IMG/VR virus record: IMGVR_UViG_3300011113_000522
Coordinates: 1 to 61,140 of that record
Length of the DNA stretch: 61,140 bases
Source: a virus
Direction: 5' to 3' (one strand)
The notes under the pieces were generated by a model. That model ran no database searches, was not told the origin of the DNA, and worked only from the letters and a program-made list of their open reading frames with translations. This document shows positions 1-7,597 of the stretch, piece by piece (the first letter of the stretch is position 1; each line of letters begins with the position of its first letter). A program made the position numbers and the translations under genes.

Positions 1-291
1 AAAGATGGCGATACGGAAGAAACAATCAAATCTGCTGCTAAGGATATGAATGAAGAAGATGCACCTAGGTGGCAAGATTCTGATGGTGATGGTAAATGGT
101 ATGAACCAGAAGATGTAAATGAATATGGCGATGATGAAACACATTCGGTGCATGTTTCGGAAACTGGAGTTGAACCGTATGATGCAGCATATGATAAACC
201 TAAAGATGCAATGACTGAGTCTTTTTGGAAACGTGTCAATGGCAATTTGCATGGACATGAATATATACTTCGCGAAGCATTTCGCAAATAG
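1..291 (+). CDS. Acidic protein, probably 5'-truncated at window edge
   Basis: The frame is open from base 1; the first ATG is at 46, but codons before it read as acidic protein too, so the gene probably begins outside the window. The visible part is rich in Asp, Glu and Gly and ends in a short basic tail (ILREAFRK). No domain is recognised. A hairpin terminator follows 45 nt after the stop, so it ends a transcription unit. Function unknown. Confidence 0.6.
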   Translation, partial: KDGDTEETIKSAAKDMNEEDAPRWQDSDGDGKWYEPEDVNEYGDDETHSVHVSETGVEPYDAAYDKPKDAMTESFWKRVNGNLHGHEYILREAFRK

Positions 292-335
292 ATGCCTGCT
301 ACCTTAGGCTAAACATTTCAAGGCAAATGTTTAAG

Positions 336-361
336 AGTGCGTCTTATGGCGCACTTTTTTA
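336..361 (+). terminator. Rho-independent terminator
   Basis: AGTGCG (336-341) pairs with CGCACT (350-355) and is followed by a run of T. It closes the transcription unit of the first gene. Confidence 0.75.
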
Positions 362-380
362 CTGTAAAAACAACGCAATG

Positions 381-389
381 ATATTTATT
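381..389 (+). promoter_or_regulatory. Late-type motif ATATTTATT
   Basis: Copy of the recurrent ATATTTAT core. It lies only 3 nt before the 30-codon ORF at 393 and about 86 nt before the gene at 476, so its real target may be the latter. Confidence 0.5.
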
Positions 390-392
390 AAT

Positions 393-485
393 ATGAACAG
401 TATAATTGCATTTATACAAGGTAGCATTGCAATAGTTGTTGCTGCACTATATAGTGTATATGAAATTATTAAAGGATGTCGATGA
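393..485 (+). CDS. 30-residue hydrophobic peptide
   Basis: ATG at 393 opens a 30-codon frame beginning MNSIIAFIQGS, with one hydrophobic helix of about 20 residues and a short KGCR tail. Its stop overlaps the start of the next gene (ATGTCGATGA), the tight coupling seen between other genes here. It could be a single-pass membrane peptide. Against it: no Shine-Dalgarno, and an ATATTTAT motif ends 3 nt upstream, which would put a transcription start inside the ORF. Function unknown. Confidence 0.4.
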   Translation: MNSIIAFIQGSIAIVVAALYSVYEIIKGCR

Positions 486-880
486 AATTAAAAGCATTAT
501 TAGAAGGATATGCGTGGGAGCGCAAACCAGGTAAAGGATTACCTACATTAGCTGAAGTAGAAGCACAGCACCGTAAAAATTTATCTGAAGAAGATGATTT
601 AACTAACCAATCACTAACTGCTTTAAGTACAGTTTGTCAAAAATGTAAATCTGATTTAGAAACTGCATTTAATCAAACAACGTTTGTCGATGATAACAAA
701 GATGAAGCTAGAAATACGATGCGAGATTATTCTATGGTATTAATGACAGCAATTTGTAATTATATCGAAGACATTCGATTAATGCATGAACAACATCCTG
801 AAGTTAGCATGGACCTGGTTGTTATCGATAATGCAAAAAAAATATTAGTTGATGAAAGTTTAAGTAAGATGATATTTTAA
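476..880 (+). CDS. Hypothetical protein with capsid-targeting-like N-terminus
   Basis: 134 residues, mostly helical. The N-terminus (MSMKLKALLEG) ends in LLE|G at residue 10, similar to the leaders of several other proteins in this window that look like prohead-protease substrates. The rest contains two Cys (CQKC) and an acidic middle; no fold recognised. The start overlaps the stop of the 30-codon ORF, and a small basic protein follows 2 nt after its stop, so the genes are co-transcribed. The start is ATG 476 (ATG 482 is also possible). Role unknown; a minor virion protein is one possibility. Confidence 0.7.
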   Translation: MSMKLKALLEGYAWERKPGKGLPTLAEVEAQHRKNLSEEDDLTNQSLTALSTVCQKCKSDLETAFNQTTFVDDNKDEARNTMRDYSMVLMTAICNYIEDIRLMHEQHPEVSMDLVVIDNAKKILVDESLSKMIF

Positions 881-882
881 TA

Positions 883-1029
883 ATGGCAGCAAAAGCAAAA
901 ATATCTGCAACATCGATGCACGTACGGCGTCCAAAAGTAAAACGTCCAGGAGTTCATGCAAAATCTAAACAAAGCACAAGCAAAACTAGTAAAAACTATG
1001 TTAAACCGTATGCAGCTCAAGGAAAATGA
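883..1029 (+). CDS. Small basic phage protein (48 aa)
   Basis: 48 codons, too short for usual ORF cut-offs, but clearly coding. It is strongly basic with the run RRPKVKRPGVHAKSK and the ending SKNYVKPYAAQGK, a pattern I recognise from small conserved proteins of T4-like marine phages (xVKRxGVHAKSKxS..SKNYKKxYxGQG). No function is established; its charge suggests nucleic-acid binding. It begins 2 nt after the preceding stop. Confidence 0.8.
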   Translation: MAAKAKISATSMHVRRPKVKRPGVHAKSKQSTSKTSKNYVKPYAAQGK

Positions 1030-1035
1030 CATATC

Positions 1036-1058
1036 ATACATTTAGTGATTAAATGTAT
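1036..1058 (+). other. Perfect hairpin, possible terminator
   Basis: ATACATTTA (1036-1044) and TAAATGTAT (1050-1058) form a 9-bp stem with a 5-nt loop directly after a stop codon. It has no T-run, so termination is uncertain; it may instead protect the 3' end of the mRNA. Confidence 0.45.
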
Positions 1059-1066
1059 AAAGTCAT

Positions 1067-1075
1067 ATATTTATT
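1067..1075 (+). promoter_or_regulatory. Late-type motif ATATTTATT
   Basis: ATATTTAT core followed by TTAAAAGGATT. It ends 13 nt before the ATG at 1089; the AAGGA in between is a Shine-Dalgarno sequence. Confidence 0.6.
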
Positions 1076-1088
1076 TTAAAAGGATTCA

Positions 1089-1463
1089 ATGTTTGAAAAA
1101 TTAATTTCTACACTAATGGCATCACGCGATCAAGCTCATATATTTCATTGGCAAACCACTGGTCCGGGTTCATTTGCAGCACATATGGCGCTCAATGCTT
1201 ATTATGATGCGGTTCCTGCAATGATTGATGCCTTGGTAGAATCATATCAAGGAAAACATGGAATTGTTACTGGATATGAGCCTGCAGAACGATTTAATGA
1301 ATATACTCAAGATGGTGCACTTAAATATTTCAAAGCATTATCATTGTTTGTTGAACGAGCTTATGCAAAAATTCCAAAAGAAGATACAAACATCATCAAT
1401 CAATTGGATGCCTTTAAAGATTTAATTTATTCAACAATATATAAATTGGAAAACTTATCATGA
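1089..1463 (+). CDS. Ferritin/Dps-like phage protein
   Basis: 124 residues, all-helical, beginning MFEKLISTLMASRDQAHIFHWQ. The AH-x2-HW motif (residues 17-21) followed by H-x6-YYDA resembles the first helices of Dps/ferritin-like proteins and a family of short phage proteins related to them. Dps proteins bind DNA and oxidise iron; whether this one keeps either activity cannot be read from the sequence. A good Shine-Dalgarno (AAGGA) precedes the ATG, and the stop overlaps the next start (ATGA at 1460). Confidence 0.7.
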   Translation: MFEKLISTLMASRDQAHIFHWQTTGPGSFAAHMALNAYYDAVPAMIDALVESYQGKHGIVTGYEPAERFNEYTQDGALKYFKALSLFVERAYAKIPKEDTNIINQLDAFKDLIYSTIYKLENLS

Positions 1464-2041
1464 AAATTTTTGATATTAAAAATCCAAAACATGTACAAAT
1501 TCTTAAGGAAGAATTACATAGAGCTAAACGTATTCTTCGCGAATATAATGAAGCTGAAATTTGGAAGCGCTTAACGGTGCAACAACGTGAAGAATTATTA
1601 TCTTCAGTAGATGATGATATGGGTCCGGATTTTGCTGATGAATATGCAGAGGAGGATTGGATGCAAATACCAGATGCTATTACAAATCGCATTGATATAA
1701 GTAGATATACAGCTGATTATGTACGTTCAGTTGATAAAAGCGCTTTGATGTATGCACGTGGTATTTTTGATATTATATTTGACGAAGCTCGATTTAAAAA
1801 TACTAAAGAACTTCAAAAATTTATTGCTAATAAAATTGGTACTACATCTACAGAGCCTGAAACAATGAAGGCTGCACTAATACAATATGCACGAGATAAT
1901 TCTGCAAACATGATGAAACTAAATGTTGAAACACAACGTATGGCGCAATCTGCAATGGGTAGCAGTGGTACGTTTGGTGGCGAAACAAAACCATCTCGAG
2001 ATCCATTTTATGGTGGCGGAGCTGAGTGGACTGGTGACTGA
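1460..2041 (+). CDS. Hypothetical protein
   Basis: 193 residues, rich in Lys/Glu with a helical N-terminal half (EELHRAKRILREYNEAE) and a Gly/Pro-rich C-terminal tail (FGGETKPSRDPFYGGGAEW). Start and stop overlap both neighbours (ATGA, TGATG), so translation is coupled. No recognised domain. Function unknown. Confidence 0.75.
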   Translation: MKIFDIKNPKHVQILKEELHRAKRILREYNEAEIWKRLTVQQREELLSSVDDDMGPDFADEYAEEDWMQIPDAITNRIDISRYTADYVRSVDKSALMYARGIFDIIFDEARFKNTKELQKFIANKIGTTSTEPETMKAALIQYARDNSANMMKLNVETQRMAQSAMGSSGTFGGETKPSRDPFYGGGAEWTGD

Positions 2042-2250
2042 TGCAGCATCGCACGGAGTTTATAGCATTGTCAGTAATAGAGGTGCATCGCAAACAAGAA
2101 TGCAATGAACCTAAGTTACGATTCATTAATCGCAATCACATTATGCAAATTTGGCAAGATAATGATGACGTTATTATTGAACTAACAGATTACAATAAAC
2201 TAAAAATTCAAAATGAAAATATTCATACATTAATGGATCGTTTTATTTGA
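2041..2250 (+). CDS. Hypothetical small protein
   Basis: 69 residues; the ATG overlaps the upstream stop by one base. The C-terminal half (IMQIWQDNDDVIIELTDYNKLKI) looks like beta strands. Not recognised. Confidence 0.65.
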   Translation: MQHRTEFIALSVIEVHRKQECNEPKLRFINRNHIMQIWQDNDDVIIELTDYNKLKIQNENIHTLMDRFI

Positions 2251-2254
2251 AACG

Positions 2255-2263
2255 ATATTTATA
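2255..2263 (+). promoter_or_regulatory. Late-type motif ATATTTATA
   Basis: ATATTTAT core, 18 nt before the ATG at 2282, with AAAAGG in between as ribosome-binding site. Confidence 0.6.
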
Positions 2264-2281
2264 ATAAATAAAAAGGTTAAC

Positions 2282-2470
2282 ATGACAACATCACAAGAAA
2301 TTTTTGATCAAATTGAACAACATTGGATTGTATTCAAAGAAAATCATGAGCGGTTTACGGACAAAGGAGTAAAGGCAGCGGGCGTTAGAGCACGTAAAGC
2401 AATTAACGAAGTTAAAAAACTTGCAAGTAAATATCGATCAACTCAATTAGCTGAATCAAAAGGCGAATGA
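2282..2470 (+). CDS. Histone H1-like (Hc1 family) DNA-binding protein
   Basis: 62 residues. The central segment DKGVKAAGVRARKAINEVKK matches the core of the short Hc1/histone H1-like proteins of Bacteroidota and Chlamydiae (KGNKAAGTRARKAxQE-type). These bind and condense DNA. It ends with a short polar tail (AESKGE) rather than the Lys/Ala-rich tail of longer Hc1 proteins. It is preceded by AAAAGG and followed by an overlapping gene (ATGA at 2467). A nucleoid or packaged-DNA role is inference; the family is one pointer to a Bacteroidota host. Confidence 0.8.
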   Translation: MTTSQEIFDQIEQHWIVFKENHERFTDKGVKAAGVRARKAINEVKKLASKYRSTQLAESKGE

Positions 2471-3288
2471 AACTTATAAACGAACATATCATTTTTAAAA
2501 CATTATCTGATATCATTTCAGAACAAGATGCGTCCAAGGGCCCGTCATTAGAAACTGATAATGCTGAGTCTGATGATGATTCATCACCGTTTACTCCTGC
2601 AGAAAAAAAATTCTTAGGTAAGTTTGATGCATATGGTACGAGGCATTTGGGTATTTTGTATTCACTTTCCGATATTGGAGTTCGCGAATTTTTAATGAGA
2701 TCTGGTAAAGATTTAAATTTAAATGCTGCTATTTTACTACAATTATTACGAGATAAAATTATTACAATAGTTCCGTATACGGGCTGGGGTCGAAATGATG
2801 ATTATACAATCGAATTGACATTATCATTAGATGATATAAAAGGTTTTGGTGAAGAAGATCGCAAAAAAATAGAAAAAGGGTCTGAAGCATCTGGAGCTCC
2901 TGCTGGAGGAGGCGCATCGCCACCGGCACCAGAAGTTGCTTGGGTTGTACGTTATGGAGATTTATTAAAGGAATCTGCAAAAATTGTAAAACGTTTATTA
3001 ACAAATCAAACTATTGCAGAATCTAAACGAAAAACTACAAAATCAACAGTACATGTTAAGGATTCTAGAATGCTTAAACATTTACCTAAGCACTATATTG
3101 CACATTTAGAACAGTTAATTAGTGCATTATCAAAAAAACAACAAACAGCAAGCGAAAAACAACGTTTAATTGCAGATATTTTAGATAATTTATATGTAAA
3201 TTTTAAGTTAACTGACAAACAAATTGCTAAATCTTTTGAAATGCACAACAAACAAAAGCGATTACAAAAATTTTTAGATAAAAAATAA
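2467..3288 (+). CDS. Probable packaged virion protein with (L/I)xE leader
   Basis: 273 residues. The first 20 residues form an amphipathic helix ending in IISE|Q (E19), like the capsid-targeting leaders of T4 internal proteins cut by the prohead protease. An acidic segment follows, then a middle domain (residues about 50-140) with the look of a small winged or alpha/beta fold, an Ala/Gly/Pro linker (SGAPAGGGASPPAPE) and a basic helical C-terminus ending in KRLQKFLDKK. No enzyme motif seen. It overlaps the Hc1-like gene by 4 nt. An internal or ejected protein is inferred from the leader only. Confidence 0.65.
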   Translation: MKLINEHIIFKTLSDIISEQDASKGPSLETDNAESDDDSSPFTPAEKKFLGKFDAYGTRHLGILYSLSDIGVREFLMRSGKDLNLNAAILLQLLRDKIITIVPYTGWGRNDDYTIELTLSLDDIKGFGEEDRKKIEKGSEASGAPAGGGASPPAPEVAWVVRYGDLLKESAKIVKRLLTNQTIAESKRKTTKSTVHVKDSRMLKHLPKHYIAHLEQLISALSKKQQTASEKQRLIADILDNLYVNFKLTDKQIAKSFEMHNKQKRLQKFLDKK

Positions 3289-3291
3289 AAT

Positions 3292-3320
3292 TTGGATATT
3301 TCAATCTATTTTATTATATT
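3292..3320 (+). promoter_or_regulatory. Sigma70-like promoter TTGGAT-N17-TATATT
   Basis: TTGGAT at 3292-3297, exactly 17 nt, TATATT at 3315-3320. The predicted start is near 3327, about 27 nt before the ATG at 3354. The leader has no Shine-Dalgarno. One of six sites with the same layout. Confidence 0.7.
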
Positions 3321-3353
3321 ATTAATAAGTTATAAACCATTAAAAACAAAAAA

Positions 3354-3563
3354 ATGTCGTATTACACAGCAAAAGTCCAATTGATTGACACGGTTGATAC
3401 ACCTAAAGGTCCAAAAGAAAAGCGAAGCACTGAAACCTATCTCGTAGAAGCGCTTTCAGTAACAGAAGCAGAAGCTAAAGTTGTTGATGATTTTAAAGGT
3501 TACACGTTTGACTTTGAAGTTAAATCAGTTTCAGCAAGTAAAATCATTAAAATTATTGACTAA
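3354..3563 (+). CDS. DUF4494-like protein
   Basis: 69 residues. The pattern TETYLVEALSVTEAEAKVVDDF followed by a beta strand fits DUF4494, a short family common in Bacteroidota genomes and their phages; function unknown. First gene of a tightly packed operon (next ATG overlaps its stop) behind a TTGGAT-type promoter, so probably expressed early. Confidence 0.65.
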   Translation: MSYYTAKVQLIDTVDTPKGPKEKRSTETYLVEALSVTEAEAKVVDDFKGYTFDFEVKSVSASKIIKIID

Positions 3564-3841
3564 TGGCAACATATAAAGCAGGAGATACTGTGGTTGTTAC
3601 TCAAGATGAGGTAAATCGAGTAGGAGTGGTTCTAGATCGATATGTAGTTAATAAAACCGTCGTATTTGATGTATTGCTAGAAAATCGTTCAGCAATGTGT
3701 ATGATTACTGCAAACTCAAAACACGATACATATCTCAATAAACATTTAACTGCAATGCTTTGCGATACGGATATGATTCAAACAACTATTCCTTATAAGC
3801 AATTAGTAGCAGATGATGCATTGCCAATTACTAAATCATGA
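3563..3841 (+). CDS. Hypothetical protein
   Basis: 92 residues; the N-terminal half (YKAGDTVVVTQDEVNRVGVVLDRYV) looks like a small SH3/KOW-type beta barrel. The ATG overlaps the preceding stop. Function unknown. Confidence 0.65.
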   Translation: MATYKAGDTVVVTQDEVNRVGVVLDRYVVNKTVVFDVLLENRSAMCMITANSKHDTYLNKHLTAMLCDTDMIQTTIPYKQLVADDALPITKS

Positions 3842-3844
3842 TGC

Positions 3845-4129
3845 ATGAATTTAGAAAATTTAAAAAAACGAGTCTGTAAACGATATCCAGGTAGCATTGC
3901 TGCAATGGATATGGATGGTGAGTATTATATCGTTCATAATGATACCAGTTTAAACGAAACATTTATGGTACCAGGCTGTGATACAGAAATTGCAGCTTGG
4001 CATATGATATCACAATTTGTTCAAGTAGAACAAAGCATTAATAGAACTCATCCATTAAAACAAATGATTTCAGAACAAAAAAAGCAACAAAATCAAGAAC
4101 GAATTGCAAACAGAATCCATGGACGTTAA
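3845..4129 (+). CDS. Hypothetical protein
   Basis: 94 residues, alpha/beta N-terminal part (SIAAMDMDGEYYIVHND) and a Gln/Lys-rich helical tail. Lies 3 nt after the previous stop in the same operon and overlaps the methyltransferase start. Not recognised. Confidence 0.65.
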   Translation: MNLENLKKRVCKRYPGSIAAMDMDGEYYIVHNDTSLNETFMVPGCDTEIAAWHMISQFVQVEQSINRTHPLKQMISEQKKQQNQERIANRIHGR

Positions 4130-4784
4130 ACAATTAAACGAAACTATTCTAAACAACTTAACCGGCACCGATTCGCATATGTTACGATGGGATACATTGC
4201 AACCAACGGATGCAGATTATATGATGTATAGTCCAATACCCGTAGGATATAATACAACTTCCGAACAACGTTTTTTAATGCAAAATTTGCTAGTAGGATT
4301 CGTAGGCGGATCTTTACTCGATATAGGTTGCGGCCGATGTGATATGTATGGTATAGCACGCGATTTGGCTGCGTTAAACAATGACGCATTATTATATAGT
4401 GCCATAGACCATAATCCTATAATGACGCAGTTAGGCGAACAAAAATGGGGCTTAGATAAAGTTAATGTAGGTGCATTTGAAACTGCTAAATTAAATAAAC
4501 ACGAATGGGTTGTTGCATCTGGTGTATTTACGCAACGACGTTGTGAAACTGAAGATGATGATTTGCGCAAATTGTTTGATGATATTCATACATTATATGA
4601 TTTATCAACACAAGTAGTTTCATTCAATTTAATGAATCCAATTAACACGCATCACCACGATGGGTTCTTTTATGTACATCCCGGGTTAGTTATGGACATG
4701 TTAATTGAACGTTATCAATTTGTTAACATACGATGCAATTACTCAAAAGATGTATACACAGTATTAATTTATAAATTACAATAA
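4119..4784 (+). CDS. SAM-dependent methyltransferase
   Basis: 221 residues from the ATG at 4119; the frame also opens at a TTG 15 nt earlier, which is less likely. Class I methyltransferase motif I is clear (LLDIGCGRCDMYG), followed by an acidic post-I strand end (YSAIDHNP) and a motif-IV-like strand (WVVASGVFTQRR). This fold binds S-adenosylmethionine; the substrate cannot be read. No NPPY or PCQ motif is seen, so DNA base methylation is not supported; small-molecule or protein methylation is possible. Overlaps the upstream gene by 11 nt. Confidence 0.75.
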   Translation: MDVKQLNETILNNLTGTDSHMLRWDTLQPTDADYMMYSPIPVGYNTTSEQRFLMQNLLVGFVGGSLLDIGCGRCDMYGIARDLAALNNDALLYSAIDHNPIMTQLGEQKWGLDKVNVGAFETAKLNKHEWVVASGVFTQRRCETEDDDLRKLFDDIHTLYDLSTQVVSFNLMNPINTHHHDGFFYVHPGLVMDMLIERYQFVNIRCNYSKDVYTVLIYKLQ

Positions 4785-4789
4785 ACTAT

Positions 4790-5182
4790 ATGACAAACAG
4801 TATTAACCAGCCTTGGGCTATTTCAGACAAATTCGTTGCACGCTATGGAGCAACGTGGGCTAACATGGATTTTGAATTTGAATCAAAAATATCCGAAAAA
4901 AATTTTAAAACAGAACCAATGGAATGTTTGATCGGACATCTAATTATTTGCAATCAAAAAATTTCTATGCGATATAAAGATTTAATTGCATATTCAAAAG
5001 CTATTAGCACTTTATCTAACAATGTTTATGCAAATAAACCTAATAAACAAGATGCATTTCCTGTAGATATCAAGGGCAGAACATTTATTTTATGTAAGCA
5101 TGAAATTGGAAAATTAGATCAAACAATATCTGATGCATTACATACTGCAATGCGTGGATATGAATTAGGTTTATATTTATAA
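4790..5182 (+). CDS. Hypothetical protein
   Basis: 130 residues, mixed alpha/beta, no recognised motif. It starts 5 nt after the methyltransferase and is followed 4 nt later by the next gene, so belongs to the same operon. Confidence 0.65.
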   Translation: MTNSINQPWAISDKFVARYGATWANMDFEFESKISEKNFKTEPMECLIGHLIICNQKISMRYKDLIAYSKAISTLSNNVYANKPNKQDAFPVDIKGRTFILCKHEIGKLDQTISDALHTAMRGYELGLYL

Positions 5183-5186
5183 GTAG

Positions 5187-5375
5187 ATGCATACGAAAAC
5201 ATATGTATATTATTTTAGAACGGATTCAAAGCAAGAACCAATTGGTAGCGTTACAGCACATAGTGTTGCCGAAGCTCGTGAGAAAATATGCATAATTAAA
5301 CAGTTGCCTATTCGAGAAATTGAGCATTTATTCGTTATTAAACAAAAAAAGGAACACAATGCAAACAATATTTGA
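5187..5375 (+). CDS. Hypothetical small protein
   Basis: 62 residues; strand-helix pattern (YVYYFRTDSKQEPIGSVTA, then AREKICIIKQ) reminiscent of small DUF4494-like or KTSC-like phage proteins, but not enough to assign. Overlaps the next gene by 17 nt. Confidence 0.6.
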   Translation: MHTKTYVYYFRTDSKQEPIGSVTAHSVAEAREKICIIKQLPIREIEHLFVIKQKKEHNANNI

Positions 5376-5814
5376 TAGAATTTTTATAGGCAAAGCTGAA
5401 TATTTAGCTGTCATGACGATGCACGCATCTGAACGGATTGAGAATTTGTTTGATTTATATGATTCAACATCTAAACAAACTAGAAGCATGGATTTGTCTG
5501 CATTTTTCTCGGAAGTTCAAAAAAACTTAGAACAATATCAAGACACCCCAATTGTTGATTCTCATGATGTTATATCTCCATTACCTGCAGCAGACAACAC
5601 TGAATTTGTCGACGTAATGATCGACGATCATAACATCATGATTGAATCAAATAGTTTGCGAGCCGTACGACATGTAACATACAAATTTGTAGAATCTGGT
5701 TACATATTGCAACGAGACATAGCAACAGAAAAAATGTTTCGCAAAGACAAAACAACCCGATATATTCGGATCTTTCGTATTATTAGTTACGTAAATTCAA
5801 TGTGTCTTAATTAA
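5359..5814 (+). CDS. Hypothetical protein
   Basis: 151 residues from the ATG at 5359, chosen because AAAAAAGGA precedes it; the frame is open further upstream from a TTG inside the previous gene. Helical N-terminal half, alpha/beta C-terminal half. Its last base overlaps the next ATG. Not recognised. Confidence 0.6.
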   Translation: MQTIFDRIFIGKAEYLAVMTMHASERIENLFDLYDSTSKQTRSMDLSAFFSEVQKNLEQYQDTPIVDSHDVISPLPAADNTEFVDVMIDDHNIMIESNSLRAVRHVTYKFVESGYILQRDIATEKMFRKDKTTRYIRIFRIISYVNSMCLN

Positions 5815-6374
5815 TGGCAAAAAAACAACAAGCACCTGATGCTATAATCAAACAGTTTTCCAAACCACAATTTAAATCTGCAGATGCAGTATTTTTTACT
5901 TGGTTAGGTGCAAAAAAATATGGTTATGTTAAAACAACTAAAGAAACTACATGGGGCATTCAATACATGGTTGAATCGCATAATACATGCTATCCATGCG
6001 GCGTTTCGATTAAAGGGCACAAAACAACATATACAACGGGATGCATCGACGTCGATGAAACAAGATCTATTGGACAAAATGAGCTCAAGAGACGCATTCA
6101 AACCGGACATTCAAGCACATATACAGAGCTTTTTACAGACACCCGAAGGTCAGAAACTGAAAGCGGAAACGAGCCTACAATTAGCAAACGCATATCTGCT
6201 GCAGATTCTAAATCAACTAAAACAACCAGAGTTAACAATGCAACAAAACATGTTGCTAAATCTAGCACTAATGAAAATAGTACAAGAAATTCAAAAAAAC
6301 GAAAAGATTCTAAACTCGATACGGCAATTCAACGTCAACGAGATTTCTTAAATGGGTTTATTGAAAAATCTTGA
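5814..6374 (+). CDS. Hypothetical basic protein
   Basis: 186 residues. Residues 1-85 contain aromatic, beta-rich sequence with two Cys (NTCYPCGV); residues 95-170 are a Ser/Thr/Lys/Arg-rich, low-complexity tail. The tail region overlaps a second open frame (6055-6351) that looks more protein-like, so the C-terminal half of one of the two may not be real. The start overlaps the previous stop (TAATGG). Last plus-strand gene before the minus-strand block, converging on it end to end. Confidence 0.6.
   Translation: MAKKQQAPDAIIKQFSKPQFKSADAVFFTWLGAKKYGYVKTTKETTWGIQYMVESHNTCYPCGVSIKGHKTTYTTGCIDVDETRSIGQNELKRRIQTGHSSTYTELFTDTRRSETESGNEPTISKRISAADSKSTKTTRVNNATKHVAKSSTNENSTRNSKKRKDSKLDTAIQRQRDFLNGFIEKS
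6055..6351 (+). CDS. Candidate overlapping gene in alternate frame
   Basis: 98-codon frame starting at ATG 6055, fully inside the 5814-6374 gene but in another frame. Its product is amphipathic, with regular helices (LQLANAYLLQILNQL and ENEKIL-type segments) rather than low complexity. The frame is open even further upstream (ATG 5908). Two long open frames in AT-rich DNA are unusual. No Shine-Dalgarno is visible before 6055. Unrecognised. Confidence 0.35.
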   Translation: MKQDLLDKMSSRDAFKPDIQAHIQSFLQTPEGQKLKAETSLQLANAYLLQILNQLKQPELTMQQNMLLNLALMKIVQEIQKNEKILNSIRQFNVNEIS

Positions 6375-7595
6375 TTACTTAGCTAGGTTCCAAATTGTTT
6401 TAGATGCATAATAATCAACTTCACTTAATTGTCTCGTTACCTTTGCAGCTTTCATATCTGACTCCCATACTTCCATTGTAGGAAACTTAGATGCATTTAA
6501 ATGTTTAGTTAATAACCATAGGCCCTTTTCATCGCCAGCTGGTTTTTTAAGTTTTTGACTTATTGCATCTATTACTTGAGATAAGTATAATTTTTTATGA
6601 TTTTGTGTTTTTACGCCTCCAGCAAAAACATTATCCATTACTTGAGCAATATCTGTTGGCGAAACCGTTTTACCTTGCAATACCGTCCAAACTTGGCCTT
6701 TACTACCTAATAATTTACCAAAAGAAGTTAGTGATAGTTTACTTGGTGTACTAGTAGTTTTCGATGTAGATGTTTTATTAGATTTTTTCGGAGATCCTGT
6801 TTTTCTCTTTTTTTCAATTTCTTCAAATTCTTTTCCGTATTTTTTCCAAGTTTCTGGTTCAAACATTTGTTTTAAATCTGAAGCAGACACGCCTTTATTA
6901 TTCATGAAGTTTTCGGCAGCAGCGCCTGTTATTTCTATTTTTATTGCAGATTTTAATGCCGGGTCATTTTCTATTGCATTTAGTAATTTTTCTGAGTCTT
7001 GTTTAGCGTTTTTTGCACCTTGATTTTCTAAAAATTTAGCTATTTGGTCTTGAACATATTTTTTTCTAGCGCCGCCGGTACGTAAACCCAACGTTTGTAT
7101 GAATTGAATTATTTCTTCTATTTCCGTAGGGGACATTTTTGTTAGTGCAAGTTGCCTTCGATATTTTTTCAATCCCATATATGTTGATGCGCTAAGAATT
7201 TTTTTAACGAACTTAAACTTTTGATATCCTACATATAATAAAACTCCAATTATACCTGTCCAAACAACTTTTCCTGTTGTAGGATAATACCACGGAACAT
7301 CTGGATCTGATGCAAAGTTTGTTGCATCTATCCATTCTTTTCCATATTCATCAAATGCTTTTTTCAAATTAGGGTCATCTATAGAATTACCTTTTCGTTT
7401 TAATCCATACGAGTTAAATGCAAATGCATAATTTTCTCGAACCCAATTTGCAAAAGCATCGGCATTTTCTTGCGTTTTAATGTTTTTTGCAAATGTATAC
7501 TTTAATTGATCTGAAGTTTTAATTTTTGATTCAAATACTGGTTTTGTTTTTAATGTAGTTCGAATTATATGTTCTAACATTAGATGCGAATTCAT
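6375..7595 (-). CDS. Probable internal virion protein
   Basis: 406 residues, minus strand. The N-terminal leader includes MLEHIIRTTLKTK and ends in VFE|S (E22), a possible prohead-protease site. A hydrophobic segment near residues 105-125 (VVWTGIIGVLLYVGY) could span a membrane. A Lys/Ser/Thr-rich linker (about residues 265-290) separates it from a C-terminal domain. No enzymatic motif. It lies 2 nt downstream of the larger minus-strand gene, so both are co-transcribed. A DNA-ejection-related role is inference. Confidence 0.6.
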   Translation of the reverse strand: MNSHLMLEHIIRTTLKTKPVFESKIKTSDQLKYTFAKNIKTQENADAFANWVRENYAFAFNSYGLKRKGNSIDDPNLKKAFDEYGKEWIDATNFASDPDVPWYYPTTGKVVWTGIIGVLLYVGYQKFKFVKKILSASTYMGLKKYRRQLALTKMSPTEIEEIIQFIQTLGLRTGGARKKYVQDQIAKFLENQGAKNAKQDSEKLLNAIENDPALKSAIKIEITGAAAENFMNNKGVSASDLKQMFEPETWKKYGKEFEEIEKKRKTGSPKKSNKTSTSKTTSTPSKLSLTSFGKLLGSKGQVWTVLQGKTVSPTDIAQVMDNVFAGGVKTQNHKKLYLSQVIDAISQKLKKPAGDEKGLWLLTKHLNASKFPTMEVWESDMKAAKVTRQLSEVDYYASKTIWNLAK

Positions 7596-7597
7596 AG

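Noticed and set aside
883-1029. Small basic ORF first taken as random
   Set aside because: Rejected as random and kept as a gene, because its RRPKVKRPGVHAKSK core matches small conserved phage proteins.
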